Of a stretch of 64,000 nucleotides of DNA, positions 48,094-57,788 are shown one piece after another. This DNA is from an uncultured Rhizobiaceae bacterium (GTDB taxonomy: Bacteria; Pseudomonadota; Alphaproteobacteria; Rhizobiales; Rhizobiaceae): positions 1-64,000 of the forward strand of contig CATQIJ010000010.1 in NCBI GenBank assembly GCA_958296345.1, given 5' to 3'. Made by a program: the position numbers and the translations under genes. The stretch's first letter is position 1; each line of letters opens with the position of its first letter. The notes under the pieces were generated by a model that was not told the origin of the DNA, made no database searches, and saw nothing but the letters and a program-made list of their open reading frames with translations.

Positions 48094-48827
48094 GAAAGCC
48101 TCGCTTTGTTTCTTATAATATCAAGATCAACCTCATACAAAGCATCGATAAAATGAGGAGCAAAACTTCCTGGTGATTGAATTTTTACCGCCGCGATTTC
48201 TCCAGCAATACCAAACCAAATCAAACCAGCAATACTTGCGGATACTGGGCAGCTCGATTTTGAGGCGAGCGCTGTAATTAATGCCCCTAAAGCGCAACCA
48301 GTAGCAATGATTTTTGCCATGATCGGGTGGCCATTTTTGACTGCGATGGAAATAGTTTCGTGTAAGGCATAATCTTGCTCACCTGTCATAACGACACAAG
48401 TTTTAGGTTCTTTTTCTATTCCGAGTGTTTTAATTTCATGAACGTTACCTCTGATGATAGTTGTTCTATCCATGATTTTTGCAGCAAATTTTGCTCGCAA
48501 AGGTGAGACATGCGCCATCACCGGATCTAGCAAAATTGGCATTGAACGTAGGTTCGCAACTTCAATACTTTTTTCAATCGCATGAATTCTATTTTTATTA
48601 AGTGTACCCAAATTAATATGCAAAGCATCAGCTCTTGAAGTGAAGGCTTCCACTTCATCTGGATTAGCAGTCATAGATGGTTTGGTATTACAGGCTAACA
48701 AGACATTGGCTGTAAAGTTTTGCGCCACTGTGTTGGTAATAGAGTGAATACGAGCGCCATCACGTCTTAAAACATAAATAGCTTCAATCGCATTATCCAA
48801 CAAATTTGTATTTGCGTCTTTTTCCAA
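48090..48827 (-). CDS. thiM: hydroxyethylthiazole kinase
   Basis: A 245-residue ribokinase-fold enzyme that phosphorylates the thiazole alcohol, a salvage step. Family blocks are 'RIHSITNTVAQNFTANVLLACNTKPSM', 'ADALHINLGTLNKNRIHAIEKS', 'PILLDPVMAHVSP' and 'MAKIIATGCALGALITALA' with the ATP-binding 'GTGC'-equivalent reading ATGC. The start is TTG 48827 with GGAG six bases upstream, directly behind the TPP riboswitch. It is the first gene of thiM-thiE-thiD-dctP. Confidence 0.93.
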   Translation of the reverse strand: MEKDANTNLLDNAIEAIYVLRRDGARIHSITNTVAQNFTANVLLACNTKPSMTANPDEVEAFTSRADALHINLGTLNKNRIHAIEKSIEVANLRSMPILLDPVMAHVSPLRAKFAAKIMDRTTIIRGNVHEIKTLGIEKEPKTCVVMTGEQDYALHETISIAVKNGHPIMAKIIATGCALGALITALASKSSCPVSASIAGLIWFGIAGEIAAVKIQSPGSFAPHFIDALYEVDLDIIRNKARLS

Positions 48828-48868
48828 AGATCACTCCAATTAACAAAGATGGGGGATTTTTAACGATC

Positions 48869-48980
48869 ACCCATTCCCTACGCTGGTACAATCCAGATCA
48901 GGTTCAAAGAATTCAGGGGCTATGGTTTTAAAAAACCGTGACCGAGTCTCAGCCTACATTAAGCAGGCACTTCCATGAGT
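48869..48980 (-). ncRNA. TPP riboswitch (THI element)
   Basis: On the minus strand the conserved aptamer elements are in order: CTGAGA (complement at 48947-48952), the P4/L5 segment with ACCTGAT (48897-48903) and CTGGATTGTACCAG, then CGTAGGGAA. The closing helix can form from ACTCAT (48980-48975) and ATGGGT (48874-48869). About 40 bases separate it from the thiM TTG; no T run follows, so translational control is more likely than transcription termination. It senses thiamine pyrophosphate and should repress thiM-thiE-thiD-dctP. Confidence 0.95.
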
Positions 48981-49019
48981 ACGTTTTTATTAGACAGATA
49001 TTATTGACAAAGCAAGATA

Positions 49020-51323
49020 TTAGTCGGCATTATTAATTGTTGACCAAAGCTTTGCTGGCGTCACTGGCATATCAATATGATTGATATGATATGCGCGATA
49101 AAGCGCATCAACTATTGCATTCATAACAGCAGGGGTTGCGCCAATCGTTCCTGCCTCACCAGCCCCCTTTATGCCAAGAGCATTTGTTGTTGAAGGCACA
49201 TTACGCGTTGAAAAATCAAAACTAGGAACGTTGTCTGCTCGTGGTACCCCGTAATCCATGAAAGAAGCTGTAAGCAATTGCCCTTCATCATCATAAACAA
49301 CATTTTCATTCATGCATTGGCCGATACTTTGAACAATTCCGCCATGAACTTGCCCTGCTAGTAATGTTGGATTTACTGTAACGCCAAAATCATCGACGAC
49401 GGTATATTTTACGATTTCAGAAATACCAGTATCAGGGCCAATTTCAACTTCGCATATGTGTGTACCATTTGGATAAGTTGCTTCTGCTTGTTTAAACTCA
49501 CCTTCACCTTTGAGATCATTTTCGGTCTCTGCAGCTTTTGCGATATCGGCAAAAGAGATCACGCGATCCGTACCAATGATACGTGCTTCACCATTTTCTA
49601 ATTCAATATCTGCCGCAGAAGCTTCAAGTTCTTCAGCCGCAATATTCTTGATTTTTTCTGCAAGTTGCTCACTTGCCTGAACAACTGAAACACCGCCAAG
49701 TGGTATAGAGCGCGAACCGCCTGTGCCACCGCCGTTTTCCAGTTCATCCGTATCACCTTGACGTACATCAATTTTGTCATAGTTAATACCAAGCTTATCA
49801 GCAGCCAATTGAGCATAAGCTGTGGCATGTCCTTGGCCATTTGATTGAGTGCCGATTTTAAGATCAAAACTACCATCTTTTTTAAGCTCTAAAAATGCTG
49901 GTTCTGATCCTGCAAAAGCACAAGCCTCGATGTAGGTAGACATTCCAATACCGCGAATCTTGCCTTGTTCTTTTGCAAGTTCATTTCTTGTTCTAAAACC
50001 ATCCCAGTCAGCATTTTGCATACATTGCTTCATGTGTTCTTCATATTCGCCAGTATCATACATACGCCCCGCAACTGTGGTATAGGGCAATTGCTCTGGT
50101 TTAATCAGATTACGACGACGAATTTCATCAGGTGATAAATTCATGTCACGAGCACATTGGTCAACAAGTCGCTCGATTACATAAGCAGCTTCAGGTCTTC
50201 CCGCGCCACGATATGCATCAGTTGGAACGGTATGTGTGTAACTCCCGCGTGTTGAAGCCGCCATTACAGGAATATCATAAAGACCGGTTGTCATCGTAAT
50301 GCCAAGATATGGAATAAACGGCCCATAAGCATGAAGATAAGCACCCATTGCAGCAATTAAATCGATGTCTATTGCTAGGAATTTTCCATTCTTATCCATC
50401 GCCATTTTCGCAGTTACAACATTATCGCGACCATGAGCATCGCTCACAAAGTGTTCATTTCTATCGCTGGTCCATTTAACAGGGCGCCCAAGTAATTTAG
50501 CTGCAACCATACAAAGTGGATACTCGCGATACACAAATACTTTAGTACCAAACCCACCACCGACATCGGGTGTCATAACGTGAATTTGTTCTCCCTTCAA
50601 ACCCATTACACTTGCTAAAACACGTCGTTGGCCGAAAACCCCTTGTGATCCGACAGTAACATCAAAACGATTAGCGTCCCCATCCCATTTTGCATGAACT
50701 GCTCTGGTTTCCATGTAATTAGAAATGAGGCGGTTATTGATGAGTTTAAGTTCTGTGACGTGATCAGCTTTTGCAAAGGCACCTTCCGTTGCTTCACGAT
50801 CTCCCATAAAATGAGTAAAGGCTAGGTTCTTATCACCATCTTCATATACAAGTACTGCATCTGGGTTGAGTGTTTCTTCTGTATCAATGCTGGCTGGAAG
50901 AATATCAAAATCAAGTTCAATCAGTTCCGCAGCGTCTTTTGCGATGGCAACACTATCAGCAACAATGAAGCATATTGCGTCACCTACATGGCGAAGTGTG
51001 TCTGTACAAAGGATTGGAATATCTCTGGTGGCATTCATACTACCATCAGGTTGTTTGATTGGCACGATGTTAGTGAGCGGTTTTAGATGAGAAATATCAT
51101 CTGCAGTTAAAACTGCATGAACCCCAGGAAGTGCTAGCGCCTCTGATGTATCTTGAATTTTAAATTTTGCATGTGCCGCAGGTGAACGAAGGACGTATCC
51201 GTACAAGACATCAATAGCTGTTTTGTCGTCTGTGTAGTGGCCCTTACCAGTGATGAAAGCATTATCTTCCTTGCGAAGTGGGGACGCACCCATTCCAAAT
51301 TTTGCGTGAGTTACTTTGTTCAT
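49020..51323 (-). CDS. xanthine dehydrogenase family molybdopterin-binding subunit (form II CoxL-like)
   Basis: A 767-residue large subunit of the xanthine oxidase/CO dehydrogenase family, which binds the molybdenum cofactor. The start 'GASPLRKEDNAFITGKGHYTDD' and 'VGGGFGTKVFVYREYPLC' are typical. The active-site loop reads AYRGAGR, the form II pattern, not the AYRCSFR of true CO dehydrogenase. The catalytic Glu lies in 'GIKGAGEAGTIGATPAVMNAI'. No small (2Fe-2S) or medium (FAD) subunit gene flanks it in the window, which is unusual since the three are normally adjacent. It is upstream of the thi operon on the same strand but separated by the riboswitch. The substrate is unknown. Confidence 0.88.
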   Translation of the reverse strand: MNKVTHAKFGMGASPLRKEDNAFITGKGHYTDDKTAIDVLYGYVLRSPAAHAKFKIQDTSEALALPGVHAVLTADDISHLKPLTNIVPIKQPDGSMNATRDIPILCTDTLRHVGDAICFIVADSVAIAKDAAELIELDFDILPASIDTEETLNPDAVLVYEDGDKNLAFTHFMGDREATEGAFAKADHVTELKLINNRLISNYMETRAVHAKWDGDANRFDVTVGSQGVFGQRRVLASVMGLKGEQIHVMTPDVGGGFGTKVFVYREYPLCMVAAKLLGRPVKWTSDRNEHFVSDAHGRDNVVTAKMAMDKNGKFLAIDIDLIAAMGAYLHAYGPFIPYLGITMTTGLYDIPVMAASTRGSYTHTVPTDAYRGAGRPEAAYVIERLVDQCARDMNLSPDEIRRRNLIKPEQLPYTTVAGRMYDTGEYEEHMKQCMQNADWDGFRTRNELAKEQGKIRGIGMSTYIEACAFAGSEPAFLELKKDGSFDLKIGTQSNGQGHATAYAQLAADKLGINYDKIDVRQGDTDELENGGGTGGSRSIPLGGVSVVQASEQLAEKIKNIAAEELEASAADIELENGEARIIGTDRVISFADIAKAAETENDLKGEGEFKQAEATYPNGTHICEVEIGPDTGISEIVKYTVVDDFGVTVNPTLLAGQVHGGIVQSIGQCMNENVVYDDEGQLLTASFMDYGVPRADNVPSFDFSTRNVPSTTNALGIKGAGEAGTIGATPAVMNAIVDALYRAYHINHIDMPVTPAKLWSTINNAD

Positions 51324-51474
51324 GAAACCTCCAAGAAAGGCTGGTAGCTAAATATTCTTATATACTGATATAGGGACAACTAAGCCGCCCGTCGAGCCAG
51401 AAACTCATTTCTATTATTAGAGTGTCTTTTTCCTCTGCCTGTCGATAGAGTTGAAATATGAGTCGGAAGAATCA

Positions 51475-52404
51475 ATGAGCATTGCCACCCTAAAAAAGAG
51501 TTTCGATCTGCTCCCTAACAATGTGAAGGGTGGCATAATATTGATGTTCGCCGCCGCAGGGTTTGGCACCATGGTCGCAATGATTAAGCTTGTAGGTGCA
51601 CGTCTTGATGTTTTTCAAATATTGCTAGTTCGGCAAGTCGTTATGGCCGTTATTGTTGCCCCAACAATTATGACTAATTTTCCAGGAAGTCTGAAAACAA
51701 ATCATTTTGGGTTGCAACTTTTGCGTATTGTTTTAGCACTTGTAGCAATGGGGTTTGGATTTACTGCCGTTGTGAATATGCCATTGGCAGAAGTCACTGC
51801 AATAGGGTTTGCAAAAAGCTTTTTTGTAACTATTTGTGCGATTTTCTTTTTAAATGAGGCTATCGGAATAAGGCGTTGGTTCGCGGTTGTTACTGGCTTT
51901 ATTGGCGTTTTAATCGTGCTCAAACCTGGTTTTGATGGGTTCACCATTTATGGCGTTTATGCTCTGATAGGTTCTGCAGGTGCAGGAGCCGTCATGGTGG
52001 TAATCCGTATTCTAACCAGAACAGAAAGCACGACCACAATTCTCACCTACCAGGCACTTGGTGTTGGACTTGCAGTTGCCACCCCAGGAATTTGGTTTTG
52101 GTTATGGCCAACACCATTAGAATGGGCATTGCTCATTGGTATGGGGATTATTTCATATATCGCTCAGATGCTAAATATAAACGCTTATAAATACGGCGAA
52201 GCTTCCGTTATGGCTTCGCTTGATTATGTACGCTTGATATATTCTGTTTTCTTTGGGTGGTTATTGTTCGAAAACCTACCAGATATTTGGACTTGGATTG
52301 GCGCAATGATCATTATCCTTGCTTCAATTTACACGATTCATCGTGAAAACCAAAAGAAGCAAATAATTATTAGTACAGCTGAAGGTCGTGGAAAAACACC
52401 TTAA
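51475..52404 (+). CDS. DMT-superfamily EamA transporter
   Basis: A 309-residue protein with ten predicted helices in two EamA repeats; the first runs from 'GGIILMFAAAGFGTMVAMIKLVG' to 'FIGVLIVLKPGF', the second from 'YALIGSAGAGAVMVVIRIL' to 'WIGAMIIILASIYTIHREN'. The family exports or imports small metabolites. ATG 51475 follows GGAAG and is preferred to a start eight codons earlier. Its stop overlaps the convergent dehalogenase gene by four bases (TTAA). It is divergent from the CoxL-like gene. Confidence 0.88.
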   Translation: MSIATLKKSFDLLPNNVKGGIILMFAAAGFGTMVAMIKLVGARLDVFQILLVRQVVMAVIVAPTIMTNFPGSLKTNHFGLQLLRIVLALVAMGFGFTAVVNMPLAEVTAIGFAKSFFVTICAIFFLNEAIGIRRWFAVVTGFIGVLIVLKPGFDGFTIYGVYALIGSAGAGAVMVVIRILTRTESTTTILTYQALGVGLAVATPGIWFWLWPTPLEWALLIGMGIISYIAQMLNINAYKYGEASVMASLDYVRLIYSVFFGWLLFENLPDIWTWIGAMIIILASIYTIHRENQKKQIIISTAEGRGKTP

Positions 52405-53055
52405 TCTAGAAGCCCATTTAAATCACTCAATCTATGTTTTGGAGTTAAGTCCAGATATTCATCAGGTTGGTTGCTTCGATTTATCCAATTACACGAAAAT
52501 CCAAATGCTGTAGCACCAGCAATGTCCCATCTATTTGATGATTGGAAAGCTACTTCCTGAGGAGTAATCGCATATTTATCTGTGACCATTTTATAAGTAG
52601 CAGGGTCAGCTTTAAAGATTCCAATATCATCAATAGAAAATTGATCATCCAAAAGGTTTGATAAACCTCCGTGCTCAACGGCTGATGAAAGCATTTTTGG
52701 CGATCCATTTGAAAGTATTGCTGTCATAAACCCTTTTTCTTGCAAGCTTTTTAAGTACAATTGGCACTTCGGAATAACACTCAAGAGACAAATAAGCGTC
52801 TAATAAGATTTGCCTACAATCAAGATTGCTTCCTGGAGTTACTGCAAGAGCAAAATCTAGTGCCTCGGCAGTTAATTGCCAAAAATCTTTGTAGCAGTTC
52901 ATTGAAGTACGAACCCAAGTGTACTCCAATTGCTTGTTGCGCCAAACTTCAGAAACGCGGGTAGGTTGTCTCCCACTATATCAAAATGCCTAGAAACGGC
53001 AGAATGGATATCAAAAAGTGTGCCATAAGCATCAAAAACATAAGCTTTATACATC
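52401..53055 (-). pseudogene. haloacid dehalogenase, type II (HAD superfamily), two frameshifts
   Basis: Read from ATG 53055: 'MYKAYVFDAYGTLFDIHSAV' gives the nucleophile Asp8. After a one-base shift near 52965, 'RVSEVWRNKQLEYTWVRTSM..CYKDFWQLTAEALDFAL' continues. A second shift at the five-T run 52748-52752 leads to 'SLQEKGFMTAILSNGSPKMLSSAVEHGG' and 'FQSSNRWDIAGATAFGFSCNWINRSNQPDEYLDLTPKH'. These are the type II L-2-haloacid dehalogenase motifs, including Ser in 'LSNGS', Lys in 'IFKADPATY' and Asp in 'NRWDIAGA'. The joined length of about 218 residues is normal. Both breaks look like isolated indels; the gene is probably intact in life. Confidence 0.8.
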
Positions 53056-53163
53056 AACTGCTCCTAAAAATTTAACTTTCCTGAACTCTACCCATTGGCA
53101 AATTGAAAGAGAAGTCCTAATTAGATACTATAATAAAAGTCCCACTATATTTGGAGTTATAAG

Positions 53164-53766
53164 ATGGCTTTCGAACTTCCCGATCTTCCTTATGCATATG
53201 ATGCACTTGGCCCATACATGTCTGCTGAAACATTAGAGTTTCACCACGACAAACACCATATGGCTTATGTAACCAACGGCAATAACCTACTTGAAGGCTC
53301 TGGCCTTGAAAGTAAGTCACTTGAAGATGTTGTACGTGAGAGTCATGGCAAGAATGCTGGTCTATTTAACAATGCAGCACAGCATTATAATCACGTGCAT
53401 TTTTGGAGCTGGATGAAGAAAGATGGTGGTGGCAATAAACTTCCAGGCGCTCTTCAAGCTGCAATCGATTCTGATCTTGGTGGTTATGATAAGTTTAAAG
53501 CAGACTTCATGGCTGCGGGTGCAACTCAATTTGGTTCTGGTTGGTGCTGGATTGCTGTTAAAGACGGTAAGCTGGAAATTATGAAAACACCTAACGGCGA
53601 AAACCCTTTAATTCACGGCGCAACACCAATCTTGGGTTGTGATGTATGGGAACATTCATACTACATTGATTATCGCAACGCGCGTCCAAAGTATCTTGAA
53701 GCGTTTGTTGATAGCATGATTAACTGGGATTATGTCCTTGAGCTTTATGAAGGAGCAAATAGCTAA
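53164..53766 (+). CDS. sodB: superoxide dismutase, Fe type
   Basis: A 200-residue cytoplasmic Fe/Mn-superfamily dismutase that converts superoxide to peroxide and oxygen. The metal ligands are His27 ('LEFHHDKHH'), His74 ('NNAAQHYNH'), Asp160 and His164 ('DVWEHSYYIDYRNARPKYLEAF'). Iron is favoured by the N-terminus and by 'AAGATQFGSGWCWI', where Gln122 lies in the position used by Fe-type enzymes; Mn or cambialistic use cannot be excluded. It has a strong terminator and is followed by genes for c-type cytochromes. Confidence 0.95.
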   Translation: MAFELPDLPYAYDALGPYMSAETLEFHHDKHHMAYVTNGNNLLEGSGLESKSLEDVVRESHGKNAGLFNNAAQHYNHVHFWSWMKKDGGGNKLPGALQAAIDSDLGGYDKFKADFMAAGATQFGSGWCWIAVKDGKLEIMKTPNGENPLIHGATPILGCDVWEHSYYIDYRNARPKYLEAFVDSMINWDYVLELYEGANS

Positions 53767-53790
53767 GCCTTTAAAAGTATATTGATTTTA

Positions 53791-53819
53791 AAAGCCTCGC
53801 TCATTGCGGGGCTTTTTTT
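53791..53819 (+). terminator. intrinsic terminator of sodB
   Basis: AAAGCCTCGC (53791-53800) pairs with GCGGGGCTTT (53806-53815) around TCATT, with one T-G pair, and continues into seven T in a row. A classic terminator 25 bases past the stop. Confidence 0.92.
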
Positions 53820-53903
53820 GTTTTTGATTTGTTGACAGTGAGTTTGCTGGACAATGCAAACGGTCATGATAACTTTTTCATGAACACTATATGGAGGTTT
53901 ATA

Positions 53904-54353
53904 ATGCTCAAAAGAACACTAACGACTGCAATTGTTTCAACAAGTGTACTGATTTCCGTTTCAATAGCTCAGGCTGGGCCAATTGAAGATCGAAAAGCGA
54001 AAATGAAAGAGGTTGGTAAAAATCTCGGTATTATTGGTAAAATGGTCAAAGGTGAAACAGCTTTTGATGGAGTTGCTGCTTTAGCTGCCTACAATGCAAT
54101 GGGTGCAGTAGGTACAGGCTTTGGCGAGTTTTTCCCAGTAGGTTCAGAAACTGGTGGTGAAACAACTGCATCGCCAAAGATTTGGTCAGATCCCGCAGGC
54201 TTTGAAGCAAAGGGTAAGCAGTTTGGGGTTGACTTAGGCGTTGCAATTCAAGCAGGTACACCTTCTGACCTTGCAGCACTTAAAGTTTCTTTTGGTTCAG
54301 TAGCGAAAAACTGCAAAGCTTGTCATACTGATTATCGTATCAAGAAAGAATAA
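53904..54353 (+). CDS. cytochrome c' / c556-type monoheme protein
   Basis: A 149-residue exported protein. The signal peptide ends near 'AQA-GPIEDRK'; the mature protein is a helical bundle with a C-terminal heme site Cys137-x-x-Cys140-His141 ('CKACH') and Met34 near the N-terminus as likely axial ligand, the pattern of the cytochrome c556/c' family. ATG 53904 follows GGAGG; the longer frame from 53829 lacks a signal. It lies 14 bases before the diheme cytochrome gene, so the two are co-expressed and probably form a periplasmic electron-transfer pair. Confidence 0.9.
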   Translation: MLKRTLTTAIVSTSVLISVSIAQAGPIEDRKAKMKEVGKNLGIIGKMVKGETAFDGVAALAAYNAMGAVGTGFGEFFPVGSETGGETTASPKIWSDPAGFEAKGKQFGVDLGVAIQAGTPSDLAALKVSFGSVAKNCKACHTDYRIKKE

Positions 54354-54367
54354 TCGGAGTTTTGTAA

Positions 54368-55288
54368 ATGAAGCGACTGGCGATTGGACTATTGGCAGTT
54401 GCTATACTGGGGTTTAGTGTTTTTTGGTGGCTAACGATACCAAAAGCAATAGATTCTACAGTGAAAGATTGGATTTCTAAATCAGGTGATCCAATCTTGG
54501 GCGAGACAATATTTTGGGCAGGCGGATGCGCATCATGTCATGCTGTAAAAGGCGCTAAAGGCAAAGACAAATTAAAGCTTGGTGGAAACCACTCGCTTGT
54601 TACGCCTGTTGGTACATTTAATGTCCCTAACATTTCACCCGACCGTGAAAATGGGATAGGTGCTTGGTCTGTTGAAGACTTCGCCAATGCTATGCTGCAT
54701 GGCACTAGTCCAGATGGCAAACATTATTACCCTGCATTTCCATATACTTCTTATTCTTCGATGAATTATGACGATGTGAAACATCTATGGACATATATCC
54801 AAACACTTGAGCCTGTTAAAACGCAGAACAAGCCGCATGACTTAACTTTTCCATTTAATATATCCAGAGGTTTAGGCTTATGGAAATTAGCTTTTAAAGA
54901 GTATCAGCCTGTACTAAATGTGGGAAATACAGATAATTTTCTACAACGCGGTCAATATTTGGTAGAGACTCTCGGCCATTGTGGCGAATGTCACACACCA
55001 AGAGCCTCATTAGGTTATGGAGGGGGCAATACAAGCCGTTGGCTTTCTGGCGGTCCTGCTCCTGAGGGGAATGGCAAAATACCCAATATAACACCACATG
55101 AAACCGGCATTGGTAGTTGGTCTGAGGCAGATATTGTCTACTACCTTGAAAGCGGGTTCACGCCAGATTTTGATTCTGTTGGTGGGAGCATGACTTCAGT
55201 TCAAGAAAATATGGCGAAGCTTCCGAAGTCTGATTTGGAAGCTGTCGCCAAGTATTTGAAAACTATCCCGGCAGTCGCGTTAAATTAA
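54368..55288 (+). CDS. diheme cytochrome c
   Basis: A 306-residue periplasmic, probably membrane-anchored, protein with an N-terminal helix (5-24) and two heme-binding motifs: CASCH at Cys54/Cys57/His58 and CGECH at Cys205/Cys208/His209. Each is followed by a 'G..NISPD..GIG.WS.EDF' or 'PNITPHETGIGSWSEADI' block, typical of the cytochrome subunits of alcohol, aldehyde or gluconate dehydrogenases. No such dehydrogenase is adjacent, so its electron donor is unknown. It is in an operon with the c556-type cytochrome. The stop overlaps the convergent ptrB stop by four bases. Confidence 0.9.
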   Translation: MKRLAIGLLAVAILGFSVFWWLTIPKAIDSTVKDWISKSGDPILGETIFWAGGCASCHAVKGAKGKDKLKLGGNHSLVTPVGTFNVPNISPDRENGIGAWSVEDFANAMLHGTSPDGKHYYPAFPYTSYSSMNYDDVKHLWTYIQTLEPVKTQNKPHDLTFPFNISRGLGLWKLAFKEYQPVLNVGNTDNFLQRGQYLVETLGHCGECHTPRASLGYGGGNTSRWLSGGPAPEGNGKIPNITPHETGIGSWSEADIVYYLESGFTPDFDSVGGSMTSVQENMAKLPKSDLEAVAKYLKTIPAVALN

Positions 55289-57372
55289 GCTTTGCCAACA
55301 GCCTTTAGCGCAAAGGCATATGATCTTGCTGCGTCTTCGAGTGCTGCAAAGCGTCCAGACTTTCCAAAATGACCAGAAGACATATTTGTTCTAAGAAGCA
55401 ATATATTATCATCTGTTTTATAATCACGTAACTTAGCAACCCATTTTGCTGGTTCCCAATAGGTTACGCGAGGATCAGATACACCGGCTGTTACTAGCAT
55501 TGCTGGATAGTCTTTTTTCTCGACTTTGTCATAAGGCGAGTAACCTGCAATATCATCAAAAGCTTGTTCGCTTTCAATTGGATTACCCCATTGTGACCAT
55601 TCACCGGGCGTTAGTGGCAGAGTGTCATCAAGAATGGTATTGAGAACGTCAACAAACGGAACGTCTGCAATAACGCCAGCGAATAGGTCAGGTGCCATGT
55701 TGACGGTAGCGCCAACCAGCAGACCACCAGCAGAGCCGCCCATGATTACAATGTTACCACGAGAAGTGAAGCCTTGTTCGGCAAGCGTTTCGCCGGCTGC
55801 AATAAAGTCATGAAAGCTATTTGGTTTCTTGCCAAACTTTGCATCTTCATACCATTGCCGGCCTTTTTCCTCACCACCACGCACATGGGCCTACTGCATA
55901 GATAAAACCACGATCAACAATAGATAGGCGGTTTGCACTAAAACCTGCTGGCATAGACATGCCGTAAGAGCCATACCCGTATAATATACATGGTGCAGAG
56001 CCATCTATTAGCGTGTCTTTGTGGTGTAAAATTGTAACTGGAACTTGTGCCCCATCATGGCTTTTTACGCTAATACGCCTTGCTATATAATCTTCACTTT
56101 TATGACCTGACGGAATTTCAGATTCTTTTAAGAAAGTGCGTTCGCTTGTCTCAAGATTATAATCAAATACCTGAGTAGGTGTAGTCGGCGATGAATAGTT
56201 GAAACGGAAAATATTCGTATCAAACTCTGGGCTTGGCGCAACACCAAGTGCGTAAGCTTCTTCATCCATTGATATTTCATTCACTTTACCATTTTTGCTC
56301 ATGAAACAAATTCTTGGAAGAGCATTTTCACGTTCCATCCAAATGACCCAGTCTTTATAAGCACTACATGAGATAATCATGCGTCCAGCCTTATACGGAA
56401 TGAAGTCTTTCCAATTTTCCATTGATGGTTTGCTGATTGGTGTTTCAACAATTTTAAAGTCGACCGCACCATCAGCATTAGTTTGGATAAGAAAACGTTC
56501 TCCTTGATGTTCAAGAGAATACTCGAGTCCATCTTGGCGTTCTTGAATAAGTATTGGATCAGCTTCAACATTATCAGTAGGAATGATGCGAAGTTCGTCT
56601 TGGTCATTCATCCCAGCTGATAAAATGACATATGCATCAGAGCGGGTTTTCCCTACGCCGCAATAAAAACGGGGATCTGATTCTTCATAAACCATCACAT
56701 CCAGATCAGGGGAGGTGCCAAGAGTGTGCCTGAATATCTTTGATGGGCGATGGTTTTCATCAACCCGTGAATAAAAGAGGGTTGTCTCGTTTGCCCAAGT
56801 TGCCGAGCCTACATCTTTAATTTCAACGTCTCTATCTTTGCCAGAATCTAGATCGCGGAATGTGAGAGAATAATATTCAGCCCCGGAAGTATCACGGCTC
56901 CATGCAAGTACTGAGTGGCTTGGATCTTCATCAACAAAACCAATTTCAAAATATTCTTTACCGTCCGCCTCTTTATTAATGTCGAGTAGAACTTCTTCTT
57001 CACCGCCATCACGGGCGTGCGAATGCGAATAGGATGCTCGCCACCTTCTGTGTATTTCCAGGAATATGCAAATGCACCGTCTTTTACAGGAACAGAGCTA
57101 TCATCTTCTTTTATTCGGCCACGCATTTCTGAAATTAACTTATCCTGCAAAGCTTTGGTATCAGCCATTGCTGCATCGTAATAATCATTCTCTTGTGTTA
57201 GGTATGATTTGATGTCTTCAGGTAGTTTTTCGGGCTCGCGCATAGCCTCTTGCCAGTTTTCAGCTCTTAACCAGAAATAATCATCCTCAAGTGTTACGCC
57301 ATGAAATTTAGTAGTGTGAGTTTTTTTTGCGGCCAAGGGTGCGCCTTGGATAGACGGGAAATGAGTTTGCAT
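55285..57372 (-). pseudogene. ptrB: oligopeptidase B (S9 prolyl oligopeptidase family), two frameshifts
   Basis: The product, about 695 residues when joined, matches oligopeptidase B: an N-terminal beta-propeller and a C-terminal alpha/beta hydrolase with Ser in 'MGGSAGGLLVGA', Asp in 'GVSDPRVTYWEPAKW' and His in 'SSGHFGKSGRF'. It cleaves after Arg/Lys in short peptides. The frame is lost at GGG 57013-57015 (one base too few; should continue 'RDGGEEEVLLDI') and at GGG 55887-55889 (one too many; should read 'VGHVRGGEEKGRQWYED'). Both are in homopolymers and the code on each side is undamaged, so these are probably sequencing errors. Confidence 0.85.
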
Positions 57373-57389
57373 AGAAAATTTCCGTTGGT

Positions 57390-57788
57390 TTATTGATCAT
57401 CAGATATGAAGTTTAGTGCATGTCCATTCATGCAATATCTCAAACCTGTTGGTTGTGGTCCATCATTAAATACATGCCCAAGATGTGCTTCGCAATCATT
57501 ACATCGCACTTCTGTTCTTGTCATGAAAAATGCTCTGTCTTTATGCTCAGAAACTGATTTTTCTTCCATTGGCTCATAAAAACTGGGCCATCCAGTGCGA
57601 GAGTTAAATTTTGATTTCGTGCGGAATAAATTATTGCCGCAACACACACATGTAAACGTTCCGTCACGGTCCTCATCTTGATGAGGTCCTGAAAAGGCGC
57701 GTTCCGTACCATGTTCACGGGTAATATGGTATTGTTCATTTGTAAGTTGTGCACGCCACTCGGCGCCTGTTTTTGAGATTTTTGGCAT
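57390..57788 (-). CDS. msrB: peptide-methionine (R)-S-oxide reductase
   Basis: A 132-residue repair enzyme that reduces methionine-R-sulfoxide. Zinc cysteines Cys47/Cys50 ('CVCC') and Cys96/Cys99 ('CNDC') and the catalytic Cys119 in '[13 protein letters not shown]' are present. Blocks 'SRTGWPSF' and '[10 protein letters not shown]' are family hallmarks. It lies 18 bases upstream of ptrB on the same strand and near sodB, so this small area is rich in oxidative-stress functions, although in separate transcripts. Confidence 0.95.
   Translation of the reverse strand: MPKISKTGAEWRAQLTNEQYHITREHGTERAFSGPHQDEDRDGTFTCVCCGNNLFRTKSKFNSRTGWPSFYEPMEEKSVSEHKDRAFFMTRTEVRCNDCEAHLGHVFNDGPQPTGLRYCMNGHALNFISDDQ

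Noticed and set aside
49020-51323. Aerobic carbon monoxide dehydrogenase (form I)
   Set aside because: The active-site loop is AYRGAGR, not the AYRCSFR of true form I CO dehydrogenases, and coxS and coxM are absent.
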